Shown here piece by piece: positions 1-6,892 of a DNA stretch of 13,008 nt. The stretch is from contig USMO01000022.1 in the NCBI GenBank assembly GCA_900555785.1, positions 1-13,008 of the forward strand, given 5' to 3'. Position 1 is the stretch's first letter, and each line of letters opens with the position of its first letter. The notes beneath the pieces were generated by a model. That model saw only the letters and a list, made by a program, of their open reading frames with translations. It was not told the origin of the DNA and did not search any database. This DNA comes from an uncultured Eubacteriales bacterium. Its GTDB lineage: Bacteria; Bacillota; Clostridia; Oscillospirales; CAG-272. A program made the position numbers and the translations under genes.

Positions 1-615
1 CCCTTTTTTGACCCAGCAGCCTTGCCGAACAGCCGCCTGCTGGCCCAGGTACTGCATGGCTGGAGCGGCATTTTTTCCTCTGCCGACCACCCCGCGCTGG
101 CAAATTATGTCAAGATGATCCTGCAGGAAATGCAAACACGTTCCCTGAACTATGAGATCAGCGTGCGCGGGCTGTTTGTTGCCCTGATTACCGAAGTCAT
201 GCGGCTTTCCACCGAGCAAAATGATTCGGCCGCAGCAAACCGCATGGTCATTGCACCTGCATTGACCTATATTGATGAATTCTATATGGAGAATTTCAGC
301 ATCCGCGACCTTGCCGATGCGTGCAGCATGAGCGAATCCCATTTTCGCAGGGTGTTCCGGGAGCTTGTCGGCATGGGGCCGCTGGACTACCTGAACCGGA
401 CGCGCATTGCAAAAGCTTGCAGCCTTTTGCGCATGACCGATGATTCGATCCTGACCATCAGTGAAAAAGTCGGCTTTGGCTCCATGTCCAGCTTCAACCG
501 CCATTTTTATGAGGTGATGGGCACCGCCCCATCGGACTGGCGGCGGGCCACAGGCACCGGCATTGGTACTTCTATCTTGAAATACAGCGGCTGGCTGCGC
601 CCGCCAACCCCATAA
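1..615 (+). CDS. AraC-family transcriptional regulator, C-terminal part (5' end outside window)
   Basis: The reading frame is open to the first base of the window, so the gene starts upstream and about 204 codons are visible. The TTG at 22 lies inside this open frame and has no ribosome site, so it is not taken as the start. The last ~100 residues form a complete AraC/XylS double helix-turn-helix domain: the first helix pair around FSIRDLADACSMSESHFRR, the second around ILTISEKVGFGSMSSFNRHF, ending in the usual GTAPSDWRR. The preceding ~85 residues are helical and resemble the linker that follows an N-terminal cupin sensor domain in this family; that sensor domain is not visible. The family binds DNA as a sugar- or metabolite-responsive activator. 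The gene converges on the reductase gene with a shared terminator between them, so no operon link is implied. The target and ligand cannot be told from this sequence. Confidence 0.9.
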   Translation, partial: PFFDPAALPNSRLLAQVLHGWSGIFSSADHPALANYVKMILQEMQTRSLNYEISVRGLFVALITEVMRLSTEQNDSAAANRMVIAPALTYIDEFYMENFSIRDLADACSMSESHFRRVFRELVGMGPLDYLNRTRIAKACSLLRMTDDSILTISEKVGFGSMSSFNRHFYEVMGTAPSDWRRATGTGIGTSILKYSGWLRPPTP

Positions 616-627
616 CTCCCGAAACAA

Positions 628-662
628 AAAGGGAAGCCGTTCTCTACAAACGGCTTCCCTTT
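628..662. terminator. Rho-independent terminator between convergent genes
   Basis: A perfect 14-bp inverted repeat (AAAGGGAAGCCGTT at 628-641, AACGGCTTCCCTTT at 649-662) has a 7-nt loop. Read on the minus strand it is followed by a U-rich tail (TTTTTGTTT), so it should end the reductase/two-component operon. Read on the plus strand it ends in only three T, so it should stop the AraC-type gene less well. Placement between two stop codons supports a bidirectional role. Confidence 0.85.
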
Positions 663-680
663 CAAATTATCGATTGCGGC

Positions 681-1670
681 TTATTTGCTGATTCTGTCGA
701 TCGCTTCCAGTTCCTCTGCCGTAAAGCTCGTGTTCTGCACTGCTTTGATGTTATCCAGGATCTGGCTGGTTTTCGATGCACCGATCAGCACGGTCGTAAT
801 CTCATCATGGCTCAGCAGCCAGGCCAAGGCCATTTCAGCCAGCGTCTGTCCGCGAGCCTGGGCAATATCGTTCAGGGCACTGATCTGAGCGATTTTTTCC
901 GGCGTAATATCCTTTTCTTTCAAAAATCGCCCGTCTGTGTGTACCCGGCTGTCAGCCGGAATCCCCTGCAGATATCGGTTGGTCAACAGTCCTTGTGCCA
1001 GCGGACTGAAGGTGATAATTCCCTTATGCAACCGAGCAGCCATCGCTTTCAGGCCGTTATTTTCAATCGTGCGGTCAAAAATCGAGTAGCGGTTCTGATT
1101 GATGATAAACGGCACATGCAGTTCGTCCAAAATCGCAGTGGCTTTTTCCAGCGTGGGGCCGTCATAGTTGGATAGGCCGACATACAGCGCCTTGCCGCTG
1201 CGCACCGCCTGGGCCAGCGCGCCCATTGTTTCTTCCAACGGGGTGTTAGGATCCATGCGGTGGTGGTAAAAAATATCCACATAGTCCAGCCCCATGCGGC
1301 GCAGGCTTTGATCCAGGCTGGCCAGCAGGTATTTGCGGCTGCCCCAGTCCCCGTAAGGTCCGTCCCACATCGTGTAGCCCGCCTTGGTGCTGACAATCAG
1401 CTCGTCCCGGTAAGCGCCGAGTTCCTCGCGCAGGATGCGCCCGAAGTTGCGTTCCGCGCTGCCGGGTTCCGGACCGTAGTTGTTGGCAAGGTCAAAGTGC
1501 GTAATGCCGTGGTCAAATGCGGTGAAGCACAGCGCTTTCATGTTTCCCAAGGGGGCGGTATCCCCGAAGTTGTGCCAAAGCCCCAGCGACAGGGCGGGGA
1601 GCTTCAGCCCGGACGCGCCGCAGCGGTTGTAGCGCATATCGGCATAGCGATTGGAATCTGCAGTATACAT
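681..1670 (-). CDS. gpr: L-glyceraldehyde 3-phosphate reductase (aldo/keto reductase, YghZ/Gpr type, AKR14-like)
   Basis: The 329-residue protein matches my recollection of E. coli YghZ closely over its length: GLKLPALSLGLWHNFGD, GITHFDLANNYGPEPGSAE, RKYLLASLDQSLRRMGLDYV, TFSPLAQGLLTNRYL, TVLIGASK. The aldo/keto reductase tetrad is present as Asp60, Tyr65, Lys96 and His137. In characterised members the enzyme is a cytoplasmic NADPH-dependent (beta/alpha)8 barrel that reduces L-glyceraldehyde 3-phosphate and also acts on methylglyoxal. It is the last gene of the yesN-yesM-binding protein operon: the previous stop is 12 bp away and AAGGAG sits in that gap 6 bases before the ATG. Its place in a sugar-sensing operon suggests a role in triose-phosphate or methylglyoxal handling during sugar use, which is inference. 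The exact physiological substrate here is not proven. Confidence 0.9.
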   Translation of the reverse strand: MYTADSNRYADMRYNRCGASGLKLPALSLGLWHNFGDTAPLGNMKALCFTAFDHGITHFDLANNYGPEPGSAERNFGRILREELGAYRDELIVSTKAGYTMWDGPYGDWGSRKYLLASLDQSLRRMGLDYVDIFYHHRMDPNTPLEETMGALAQAVRSGKALYVGLSNYDGPTLEKATAILDELHVPFIINQNRYSIFDRTIENNGLKAMAARLHKGIITFSPLAQGLLTNRYLQGIPADSRVHTDGRFLKEKDITPEKIAQISALNDIAQARGQTLAEMALAWLLSHDEITTVLIGASKTSQILDNIKAVQNTSFTAEELEAIDRISK

Positions 1671-1682
1671 GGGTTTCTCCTT

Positions 1683-2654
1683 TCAGGTGAAGCGGAACAG
1701 AATTTTTTGAATGTCCGCGTCAAACAGGTTTTCTTTTGTGACGGTTGTCATGGCGGTGGAGAGTGTGCGGTCCCCGATGTCGTCTCCGGCGGCAAGGCGC
1801 GCGGCGTTCCGGACTCCAAGGTAGCCGATGGCAAACGGATTCTGGATCACCAGGGCGTCCATCTCTCCGGTTTCCAGCAAACCGACCGAAAGAACATTGG
1901 AATCAAAGCCGATGCCCCGGACCGTTGCCCCTTTTCCGCTCTCCTGAATCGCGTTTCCGACGCCGAGCGTCATCCACTCGTTGAAGCCGACCAGCACATT
2001 GATCTCGGGGTGTTGGTCCAGCAGCTGCCGGGCTGCCGCCGTGGCGCTCTCCGCATTGCTTTCGGCGGTGACCGCTGCAACGATCTCTGCGTTTCCGATT
2101 GCGGCAATGTGATCGCGAAATCCTTCCTCGCGCCGTTTGCCGTTGGCGGTGTCGCTCATATAGTTGACCAGCCCGATGCGGATTCTGGCACCGTTTTTCG
2201 GCGTGAAATCGACTGCGGCGCGGGCTGCGGCTTTGCCTGCCTCGTAGTTGTCGGTCCCGATGAACTGGCTGACCAGCTCGGAGTTGACGCTGCTGTCGAT
2301 TGCGATGACCCTGACCCCGTGCCGCACGGCATCGTTCACCGCTGCGGCGGTTTTGTCGTAGTCGATTGCGGAAAGCACGATGACATCAACCCTGCGCGTG
2401 ACGGCATCGGCAATCATGCGGTTCTGCGCTTCGTAGTCTTCCTCGTTTTCGGGTCCCTCAAAGGTGACCGAGACGTTGTATTCGATGGCTGCTGTCTCCA
2501 CACCGTTCCGCACGGCATGCCAGAAATCCGAATTGACGGCTTTTGTGATGACTGCGACCGTTCGGGTGTCCCCGGAGTCGGACTTGCAGGCAGAGAGGGG
2601 GAGGGCGAGCAGCAGGACCCCGAGCAGCAGGGCAATTCGTTTGATGTGCTTCAT
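1683..2654 (-). CDS. Sugar-binding lipoprotein (periplasmic-binding protein type I, RbsB/ChvE-like), probable sensor partner of the YesM kinase
   Basis: The protein has 323 residues. The start chosen is the ATG at 2654, preceded by AGGAGG at good spacing. An in-frame extension up to 2834 would run into the kinase gene and is rejected. Residues 1-23 are a lipoprotein signal (KRIALLLGVLLLALPLSAC) with Cys23 as the lipidated residue. Then follows a Peripla_BP_4-type sugar-binding fold: TVAVITKAVNSDFWHAVRNG, VIVLSAIDYD, IAIDSSVNS, FIGTDNYEAGKAA, GIGFDS, VIQNPFAIGYLGV. The ATG overlaps the kinase stop as ATGA, so translation is probably coupled. There is no permease or ATPase beside it, and a separate complete MglBAC system lies upstream. 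A signalling role, presenting bound sugar to the Cache domain of the kinase, is therefore more likely than transport. The arrangement is like the known XylFII-LytS xylose sensor of clostridia, but the domain families differ. The ligand is unknown. Confidence 0.85.
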   Translation of the reverse strand: MKHIKRIALLLGVLLLALPLSACKSDSGDTRTVAVITKAVNSDFWHAVRNGVETAAIEYNVSVTFEGPENEEDYEAQNRMIADAVTRRVDVIVLSAIDYDKTAAAVNDAVRHGVRVIAIDSSVNSELVSQFIGTDNYEAGKAAARAAVDFTPKNGARIRIGLVNYMSDTANGKRREEGFRDHIAAIGNAEIVAAVTAESNAESATAAARQLLDQHPEINVLVGFNEWMTLGVGNAIQESGKGATVRGIGFDSNVLSVGLLETGEMDALVIQNPFAIGYLGVRNAARLAAGDDIGDRTLSTAMTTVTKENLFDADIQKILFRFT

Positions 2655-4405
2655 GATCGTTCCTCCTCGTGCTCGACCTTCGGAATCCGGACCGTGACGG
2701 TTGTGCCGACATCCAACTCGCTGTGAAGCGTGATGCCGTAGCGCTCGCCAAACCAGATTTTCAGCCGGTCGTTGACGTTCTTGACCCCGATTCCGCCGGA
2801 GTCGCTTTTTTCCTTCTGCAGAATCTTCCGGCATTGCTCCTCGGTCATGCCGACGCCGTTGTCGGAGACCGTGATGAGAATATCGTCCGGGCAGTCGGGC
2901 GCTTCATGGACCGAAATGACGATCTCGCCCTCGTCCACCATGCGGTCGATGCCGTGATAGATGGCATTCTCAATCAGCGGCTGAATGGTAATCTTGTTGC
3001 ACAGGTACGCTCCCAGCGACTCGTCCACATCGAACCGGTAGGAGAACTGGTCACGGTAGCGGTAGCTTTGAATGATGAGATAGCTTTTGGCGTGCTGCAG
3101 TTCGTCCGACAGGGGAATCAGCTCGTGCCCGCGGCTGATGCTGATGCGGAAGAGCCTTGCCAGCGCGCCGACCATCCGGGATGCCTCGGCATCCTTGCCC
3201 TGCTCACACATCCACTGGATGGAATCGAGCGTGTTGTAGAGGAAATGCGGGTTGATCTGTGCCTGCAGGGCTTTGAGTTCGGTCTTGCGCAGGGCGGTTT
3301 CTTCCTTCCGCACCTGCTCCATCAGTTCCTGCACGCGCCCGGTCAGGTGGGCAAAGCTGTCCGACAGGGTCTGCAGTTCGGCAACCGTTGCCGGTCCGGC
3401 GGTGTAGCGGAAGGCTTCGGCGTTCTGCTCGAACCGCGTCATTTCATCGGCAAGCGCATGCACCGGGCGGCTGACCGTGCGGGAATAGACCAGCAGGACT
3501 GCGCAAAGCAGGACCGCGCAGCAGGCAAGGGAAATGCCGATGCTCCAGACGATGCGGTCCCTGCCTTCTGCAGCAATCTCGTCGGTGTAGCTGACACCGA
3601 CAATGCGCCAGCGGCTGTCGGTTGCAGTTTTGACGGCGCGTATGACGGTCCCGTCGGTGTGAACGCCGTCTGCAAGCGCCGCAACGGCTGCGGTGTCCTC
3701 CTCCTTGAGGTGGGAGAAAATCAGCTGCTGTTGGGGGTGATAAACGAGGCGTCCGTCCTCGTCCATGATATAGCAGTAGCCGTGCCTGCCAATGCCTACC
3801 TTGTCCACATACCCGGCAAGCTCGGCAAAGTTGAAGTCAATCGCGATGTAGACACCGCCGTTAAAGACCGGCGCGGGAATGCGCGCTGCCAGCGTGACCA
3901 CCCAGGGGTAGACACCCTCATAGAGGGTTTGCACGTGCGGTGCGGAGAGTGCAAAATCTTCCGTTATCTGTTCGAACCGTGTACGGTCAAAGGAAAGGTC
4001 GCGCAGCGGCGTCTCTTTGAGCCGGTGTCCGCTGCCGGCAGAAACCCGAATGCCACCCTCTTCGTCGTAGACCGTGACGGCGAAGATTTCACGCTCGATT
4101 GCGGTCAGCGCTGCAATCTGGGTCTTAAACTCTTCGGGGGAGAGGTCTTCCTGCACCATGCTGCGGATGACGGTCAGTTTATCCTTCATTTCATCAAGGC
4201 TGTTGCTGATGGCGGTTTCGGTCTGCTCCACCGACTGCGAGGCGTTGACCTCGGCATCCCGCCGGATGGCTTGGTTATAAGCGTGCGTGAAAACCGTGAT
4301 GCAAACCGCGACTGCCATCAGGATGGCAAGTGTGACGGAAAGCACGTTAATCGTGCGGAGACGGACCGACAGTCGCCTGGCGTGCGGGGAACGTTGACTG
4401 TGCAT
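2651..4405 (-). CDS. yesM: Sensor histidine kinase, YesM family (dCache-HAMP-His_kinase-HATPase_c)
   Basis: The protein has 584 residues. Transmembrane helices lie at about 20-41 and 286-307 and enclose an extracellular domain of ~245 residues. This domain contains the dCache-like segment YCYIMDEDGRLVYHP (~210-224). A HAMP linker follows (~308-362). The His_kinase motif QAQINPHFLYNTLDSIQW places the phosphorylated His at 387. The HATPase_c domain has an N box (IQPLIENAIYHG, 475-486), G1 (SDNGVGM, 514-520) and G2 (GGIGVKNVNDRL, 537-548). All key residues look intact. The family senses extracellular sugars, often with a binding protein, and phosphorylates YesN-type regulators. AAGGAGG lies in the 11-bp gap after yesN, and the 3' end overlaps the binding-protein gene by 4 bp, so these genes form one transcript. 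The symbol names the family, not a proven orthologue. Confidence 0.93.
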   Translation of the reverse strand: MHSQRSPHARRLSVRLRTINVLSVTLAILMAVAVCITVFTHAYNQAIRRDAEVNASQSVEQTETAISNSLDEMKDKLTVIRSMVQEDLSPEEFKTQIAALTAIEREIFAVTVYDEEGGIRVSAGSGHRLKETPLRDLSFDRTRFEQITEDFALSAPHVQTLYEGVYPWVVTLAARIPAPVFNGGVYIAIDFNFAELAGYVDKVGIGRHGYCYIMDEDGRLVYHPQQQLIFSHLKEEDTAAVAALADGVHTDGTVIRAVKTATDSRWRIVGVSYTDEIAAEGRDRIVWSIGISLACCAVLLCAVLLVYSRTVSRPVHALADEMTRFEQNAEAFRYTAGPATVAELQTLSDSFAHLTGRVQELMEQVRKEETALRKTELKALQAQINPHFLYNTLDSIQWMCEQGKDAEASRMVGALARLFRISISRGHELIPLSDELQHAKSYLIIQSYRYRDQFSYRFDVDESLGAYLCNKITIQPLIENAIYHGIDRMVDEGEIVISVHEAPDCPDDILITVSDNGVGMTEEQCRKILQKEKSDSGGIGVKNVNDRLKIWFGERYGITLHSELDVGTTVTVRIPKVEHEEERS

Positions 4406-4416
4406 GGTTGCCTCCT

Positions 4417-6015
4417 TCAGGCTTGCCCACCGTTCTGCTGACGCACGCGGTTCGGGGATTCGCCGTAGAACTTTTTGAAGCAGTAGCTGAAATAATGCTG
4501 GTCGCTGTAGCCGCAGCGCTCGGTAATCTCCAGAATCTTCATGTTGGTGCAGACCAGCATGTCATATGCCGCCTTCATGCGCCGCTCGGTCAGCAGGGTA
4601 ATGAAGTTCTTTTTGCGGATCTTTTTAATCAGGGCGCTGAGGTAGTTCGGGCTGACTGCCAGCTCGCTGCTGACGGCGACCAGCGACAGCCCTTCGTCAC
4701 CGTAGCGCTCGTCGATGATGGCAATCACGCGGTCGCAGAGAATTTCGGAATCCCGTTTGCGCGATTGCGTAATCAGTGCCTGTGCACGCCCGCAGAAATC
4801 CAGAATTTCCTGTTTCATCGCCGCCTCCGAGCTGTTGGCGGTGATGCGCGAAAAGAGGGGATTGGAGGCGAGGAGCGACAGCGCGTCCGGCTGCTCCGAG
4901 ACCGAGCCGACCACGCGGCAGACCGTTGCAATGATCTGCACCACCACGAGGTTTGCGTTCTCCGGCGTGCTGCCCTTGTACAGTCCTTCGATAAATTCCG
5001 TGAGGTGTTCTGCCGTGCCGACCTTCAGCAGCTGCTCCAGCATGGCTGCGGTCTTTTCTGCCTGGTCGATGGCAAATTCCTCGTTCTTTTCCTGGTCGTT
5101 GATAAAGCGGATGTCGCCCGCGCCGTCTGAGGTATACCGCCGGGCAGTGACCGCTTGGAAATAGGCATCCGAGCAATCCGAAAGGGCGAAAAACTCCCGG
5201 CTGATGCCGATGGTGCAATGCTCCTCCAGCAGCCGGCGCGCGGTCTGGACGGTTTCGGTCAGAGGGAGTTCCAACAGGTTGGGCAGCTTGCCTGTCCCGC
5301 CCAGGGTCACCAGCGTAATCACGCGCTGATAGGCGGTCATACTGACGGTTTCCAGCTTGTGCCTGCTGAAAATGTTGTCGATGAAATCCTCGTGCCGGGT
5401 GCTGGCGGTATAGCTGCCGTCCTTGCCTTTGAATTTGGAGACCAGCACGCAGAAGCGGGGAGCGGTCTCGTTTTGCGCCACGGCGCCGAGCGCTTTTGCG
5501 CGCTCGAGCAGTTCACCGGCGTTCTGCCTGGATTCGTTGCTGCCCAGCATCAGCGGCAGCAGAAATTCGTTGATGCGCAACCGCCGGAACTGTGCCTGGA
5601 GGTCGGGGCCCTGCGCGGGGAGCAGCTGCCCCAGGCGTTCATCCATTTTCCGGTGAATCTCAAAAAGTGCCTCCGAAAGCTCGTCCGACGAAATCGGCTT
5701 GAGCAGATAGCTGATGATGTTATAGTCGATTGCGGTGCGCGCGTATTCAAAGCTGTCGTAGCCGCTGAGAATAACGATCTGCGTTGCCGGGCGCATTTCG
5801 CGCACCCGCCGGGCAATTTCCAGCCCCGAGATCATCGGCATGCGGATGTCGGTCAGAATCAGGTCCGGCTCCAGCACCTCAATCAGGTCCAGCGCCTCCA
5901 CGCCGTTCTCCGCTTCTCCTATGACCGTAAAGCCTGCTTCGCTCCAGCGGACCCGCCCAATGAGCGCCTGCCGCTGGTCCTGCTCGTCATCCACTACCAA
6001 GACGGTATAGTTCAA
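4417..6015 (-). CDS. yesN: Response regulator, YesN family (receiver domain plus AraC-type DNA-binding domain), TTG start
   Basis: The protein has 532 residues if started at the TTG at 6015, which has GGGAGG 8 bases upstream and begins directly with the receiver fold (NYTVLVVDDEQDQ). A longer frame up to 6129 has no ribosome site and would start upstream of the promoter's expected transcription start, so it is rejected. The receiver domain (1-120) has Asp9/Asp10, phospho-acceptor Asp56 (LILTDIRMP), Ser84 and Lys106. A long middle region (~140-420) is typical of YesN proteins. An AraC-type double helix-turn-helix occupies ~425-526 (LSLVAVSSELAVSPNYLSALIK; ILEITERCGYSDQHYFSYCFKKFYG). It should be phosphorylated by the YesM kinase encoded next and activate sugar-uptake genes; the mglBAC promoter upstream is the natural candidate. 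Regulation of that target is inference. Confidence 0.92.
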   Translation of the reverse strand: MNYTVLVVDDEQDQRQALIGRVRWSEAGFTVIGEAENGVEALDLIEVLEPDLILTDIRMPMISGLEIARRVREMRPATQIVILSGYDSFEYARTAIDYNIISYLLKPISSDELSEALFEIHRKMDERLGQLLPAQGPDLQAQFRRLRINEFLLPLMLGSNESRQNAGELLERAKALGAVAQNETAPRFCVLVSKFKGKDGSYTASTRHEDFIDNIFSRHKLETVSMTAYQRVITLVTLGGTGKLPNLLELPLTETVQTARRLLEEHCTIGISREFFALSDCSDAYFQAVTARRYTSDGAGDIRFINDQEKNEEFAIDQAEKTAAMLEQLLKVGTAEHLTEFIEGLYKGSTPENANLVVVQIIATVCRVVGSVSEQPDALSLLASNPLFSRITANSSEAAMKQEILDFCGRAQALITQSRKRDSEILCDRVIAIIDERYGDEGLSLVAVSSELAVSPNYLSALIKKIRKKNFITLLTERRMKAAYDMLVCTNMKILEITERCGYSDQHYFSYCFKKFYGESPNRVRQQNGGQA

Positions 6016-6049
6016 GTCCCTTTCCTCCCTTTCCGGATCAGTTACTTCT

Positions 6050-6078
6050 ATTATACCATCTTTTTCGCAAAAAATCAA
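6050..6078 (-). promoter_or_regulatory. Sigma-A type promoter of the yesN-yesM-binding protein-gpr operon
   Basis: On the minus strand TTGATT (6078-6073) is separated by exactly 17 bp from TATAAT (6055-6050). Transcription should start near 6043, about 28 bases before the TTG start codon with its GGGAGG site. The -10 is perfect and the -35 matches 4 of 6 consensus bases, so basal expression of the sensor operon is expected without an activator. The -35 box directly abuts the end of repeat copy A. Confidence 0.8.
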
Positions 6079-6257
6079 GGGGAGGGGAAAACCTCGGGGC
6101 GTTGCCCAGAAGCCCCCTAAGAACCCCAAGAACTTTTACTAAGGGGATTTTATCGTTTCTTTCTTTCGTGGGTGCTAACAGGTTTTGTCCGTCTTGGATA
6201 GTGAATGACTGCACTGCCTCTACCATTCGGAGACAGTGCAGTCATTCACTATCCAAG
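6079..6257 (-). repeat. Structured intergenic repeat, copy A (long form)
   Basis: Read on the minus strand, the element opens with a 65-base hairpin. Next come GTTAGCACCCACGAAAG, AAACGATAAAATCCCC and the core AAAAGTTCTTGGGGTTCTTA, and it ends with GGGCAACGCCC and GAGG. The order and sequence match copy C over most of their length. In copy A the right arm of the core hairpin is missing, leaving only the small GGGC-AAC-GCCC stem (6097-6107). It fills nearly the whole gap between the small Listeria-Bacteroides repeat gene and the yesN promoter. Confidence 0.85.
6193..6257. repeat. Perfect 24-bp inverted repeat (hairpin) within copy A
   Basis: The bases at 6193-6216 (from CTTGGATAGTG) are the exact reverse complement of 6234-6257, with a 17-base centre that can pair further (CCTC with GGAG-like bases). 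The right arm stops two bases short of the stop codon of the small gene ending at 6260. No U-run follows on either strand, so it is not a classical terminator; it could block 3' exonucleases or stop transcription inefficiently. Confidence 0.9.
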
Positions 6258-6259
6258 TG

Positions 6260-6610
6260 TTACTTCGTCTCCCATCCGGCGTAGAGGGTCATGCTGCCGG
6301 TGATGGCATCTTCGGCGTTCCAGGCGGTGGTGCAGGCACGGTCGGTGTACCAGCCGGTGAAAACATAGCCCTCGCGCGTGGGGGCATCCTGTTCGGGAAG
6401 CGTTTCTCCGTGCAGGACTCGCACGCTCTCCACGGCAGTTCCGCCGCCGGTGTCAAAGCTGACCGTAAACCCGTTGTGCAGGGTCACAAAGACCAGAGCA
6501 CCAATCAGCACGACTGCCAGTACCGCCACCAGAATGTTCGCGGTCTTCACCGACATCTTAATCTTTGCGTAAAGCCCTCCCTTGGGGCGGGGTGTGTTGT
6601 TCTGTTCCAT
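6260..6610 (-). CDS. Small membrane-anchored protein with one Listeria-Bacteroides (InlB B-type) repeat
   Basis: The protein has 116 residues. The ATG at 6610 has AAAGGAG 7 bases upstream; the in-frame extension to 6805 runs through an inverted repeat with no ribosome site and is rejected. Residues 1-23 are a short basic cytoplasmic head (RPKGGLYAKIKMSVK), 25-44 a single membrane helix (NILVAVLAVVLIGALVFVTL), and 49-114 one repeat of the List_Bact_rpt type: FTVSFDTGGGTAVESVRVLHG, PTREGYVFTGWYTD, MTLYAGWE. This repeat is usually found in tandem on large surface proteins, so a single copy on one anchor is unusual. The orientation should place the repeat outside the membrane. It sits between mglC (282 bp upstream) and the yesN promoter, on the same strand as both. 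Function is unknown; an accessory to the transporter or the sensor is possible but unproven. Confidence 0.85.
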   Translation of the reverse strand: MEQNNTPRPKGGLYAKIKMSVKTANILVAVLAVVLIGALVFVTLHNGFTVSFDTGGGTAVESVRVLHGETLPEQDAPTREGYVFTGWYTDRACTTAWNAEDAITGSMTLYAGWETK

Positions 6611-6645
6611 GGATAACTCCTTTCCGATTTGCATCTTATCCTGAC

Positions 6646-6738
6646 TTTCCGGAGCCGAGGACAGACCGGCGCCCCGCTCCATCCGCCGACGGACCGCCGT
6701 TCCTTTTTCCTTCTGCGAAACGTCCTCGGCTCGGGAAA
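6646..6738. repeat. Inverted repeat with 17-bp arms upstream of the small membrane protein gene
   Basis: TTTCCGGAGCCGAGGAC (6646-6662) and GTCCTCGGCTCGGGAAA (6722-6738) pair at 16 of 17 positions. The 59-base spacer contains further complementary pieces (CGGCG near 6666, CGCCG near 6695). The structure ends 36 bases before the ATG at 6610. It could be a structured 5' leader if the transcript starts further upstream, or a small remnant of a mobile element. It does not resemble a riboswitch class I know. Confidence 0.7.
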
Positions 6739-6810
6739 AACCGGGAGCATAGCACTCCCAAAATGCCACCCAATACCATCTAATACCAACCAATCCGGTT
6801 ACCATCCAAT

Positions 6811-6892
6811 CCCCTTAGCCAAGTTCTTGGGTTCTTAGGGGCTTCTCCGAAAGAAGCCCCTAAGCGGGGGTTGGGGCAGAACCCCAAGGTCT
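6811..6892 (+). repeat. Structured intergenic repeat, copy B, directly after mglC
   Basis: Conserved flanks are CCCCTTAGCCAAGTTCTTGG with GTTCTTAGG on one side, and CCTAAGCGGGGGTTGGGGC then CCCCAAGGTC on the other. It holds a 13-bp perfect hairpin (CTTAGGGGCTTCT 6834-6846, AGAAGCCCCTAAG 6852-6864, loop of 5) and a 6-bp hairpin (TTGGGG 6871-6876, CCCCAA 6882-6887). Seen from mglC, the sequence starts one base after the TAA, so both hairpins lie in the 3' untranslated region. There is no U-run, so any terminator role would be atypical. Confidence 0.9.

Noticed and set aside
1260..4441. Long plus-strand open frames (488 and 590 codons) opposite the binding protein and kinase genes
   Set aside because: They are antisense shadows of well-recognised minus-strand genes; composition is Asp/Val/Gly-rich with no domain and no start signals. 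The same holds for the long frame at 8701-10737.
6038..6226. Minus-strand 62-codon frame between the small gene and yesN
   Set aside because: It lies within the copy A hairpin and core and runs through the yesN promoter; no ribosome site and no recognisable protein.
6765..6810. Tract of short ACCAAT/ATACCA-like pieces resembling a degenerate direct repeat, with a possible weak minus-strand promoter (TTGGAT, 18 bp, TATTAG)
   Set aside because: The units are irregular and short, and the promoter match is too weak to call without transcript data.
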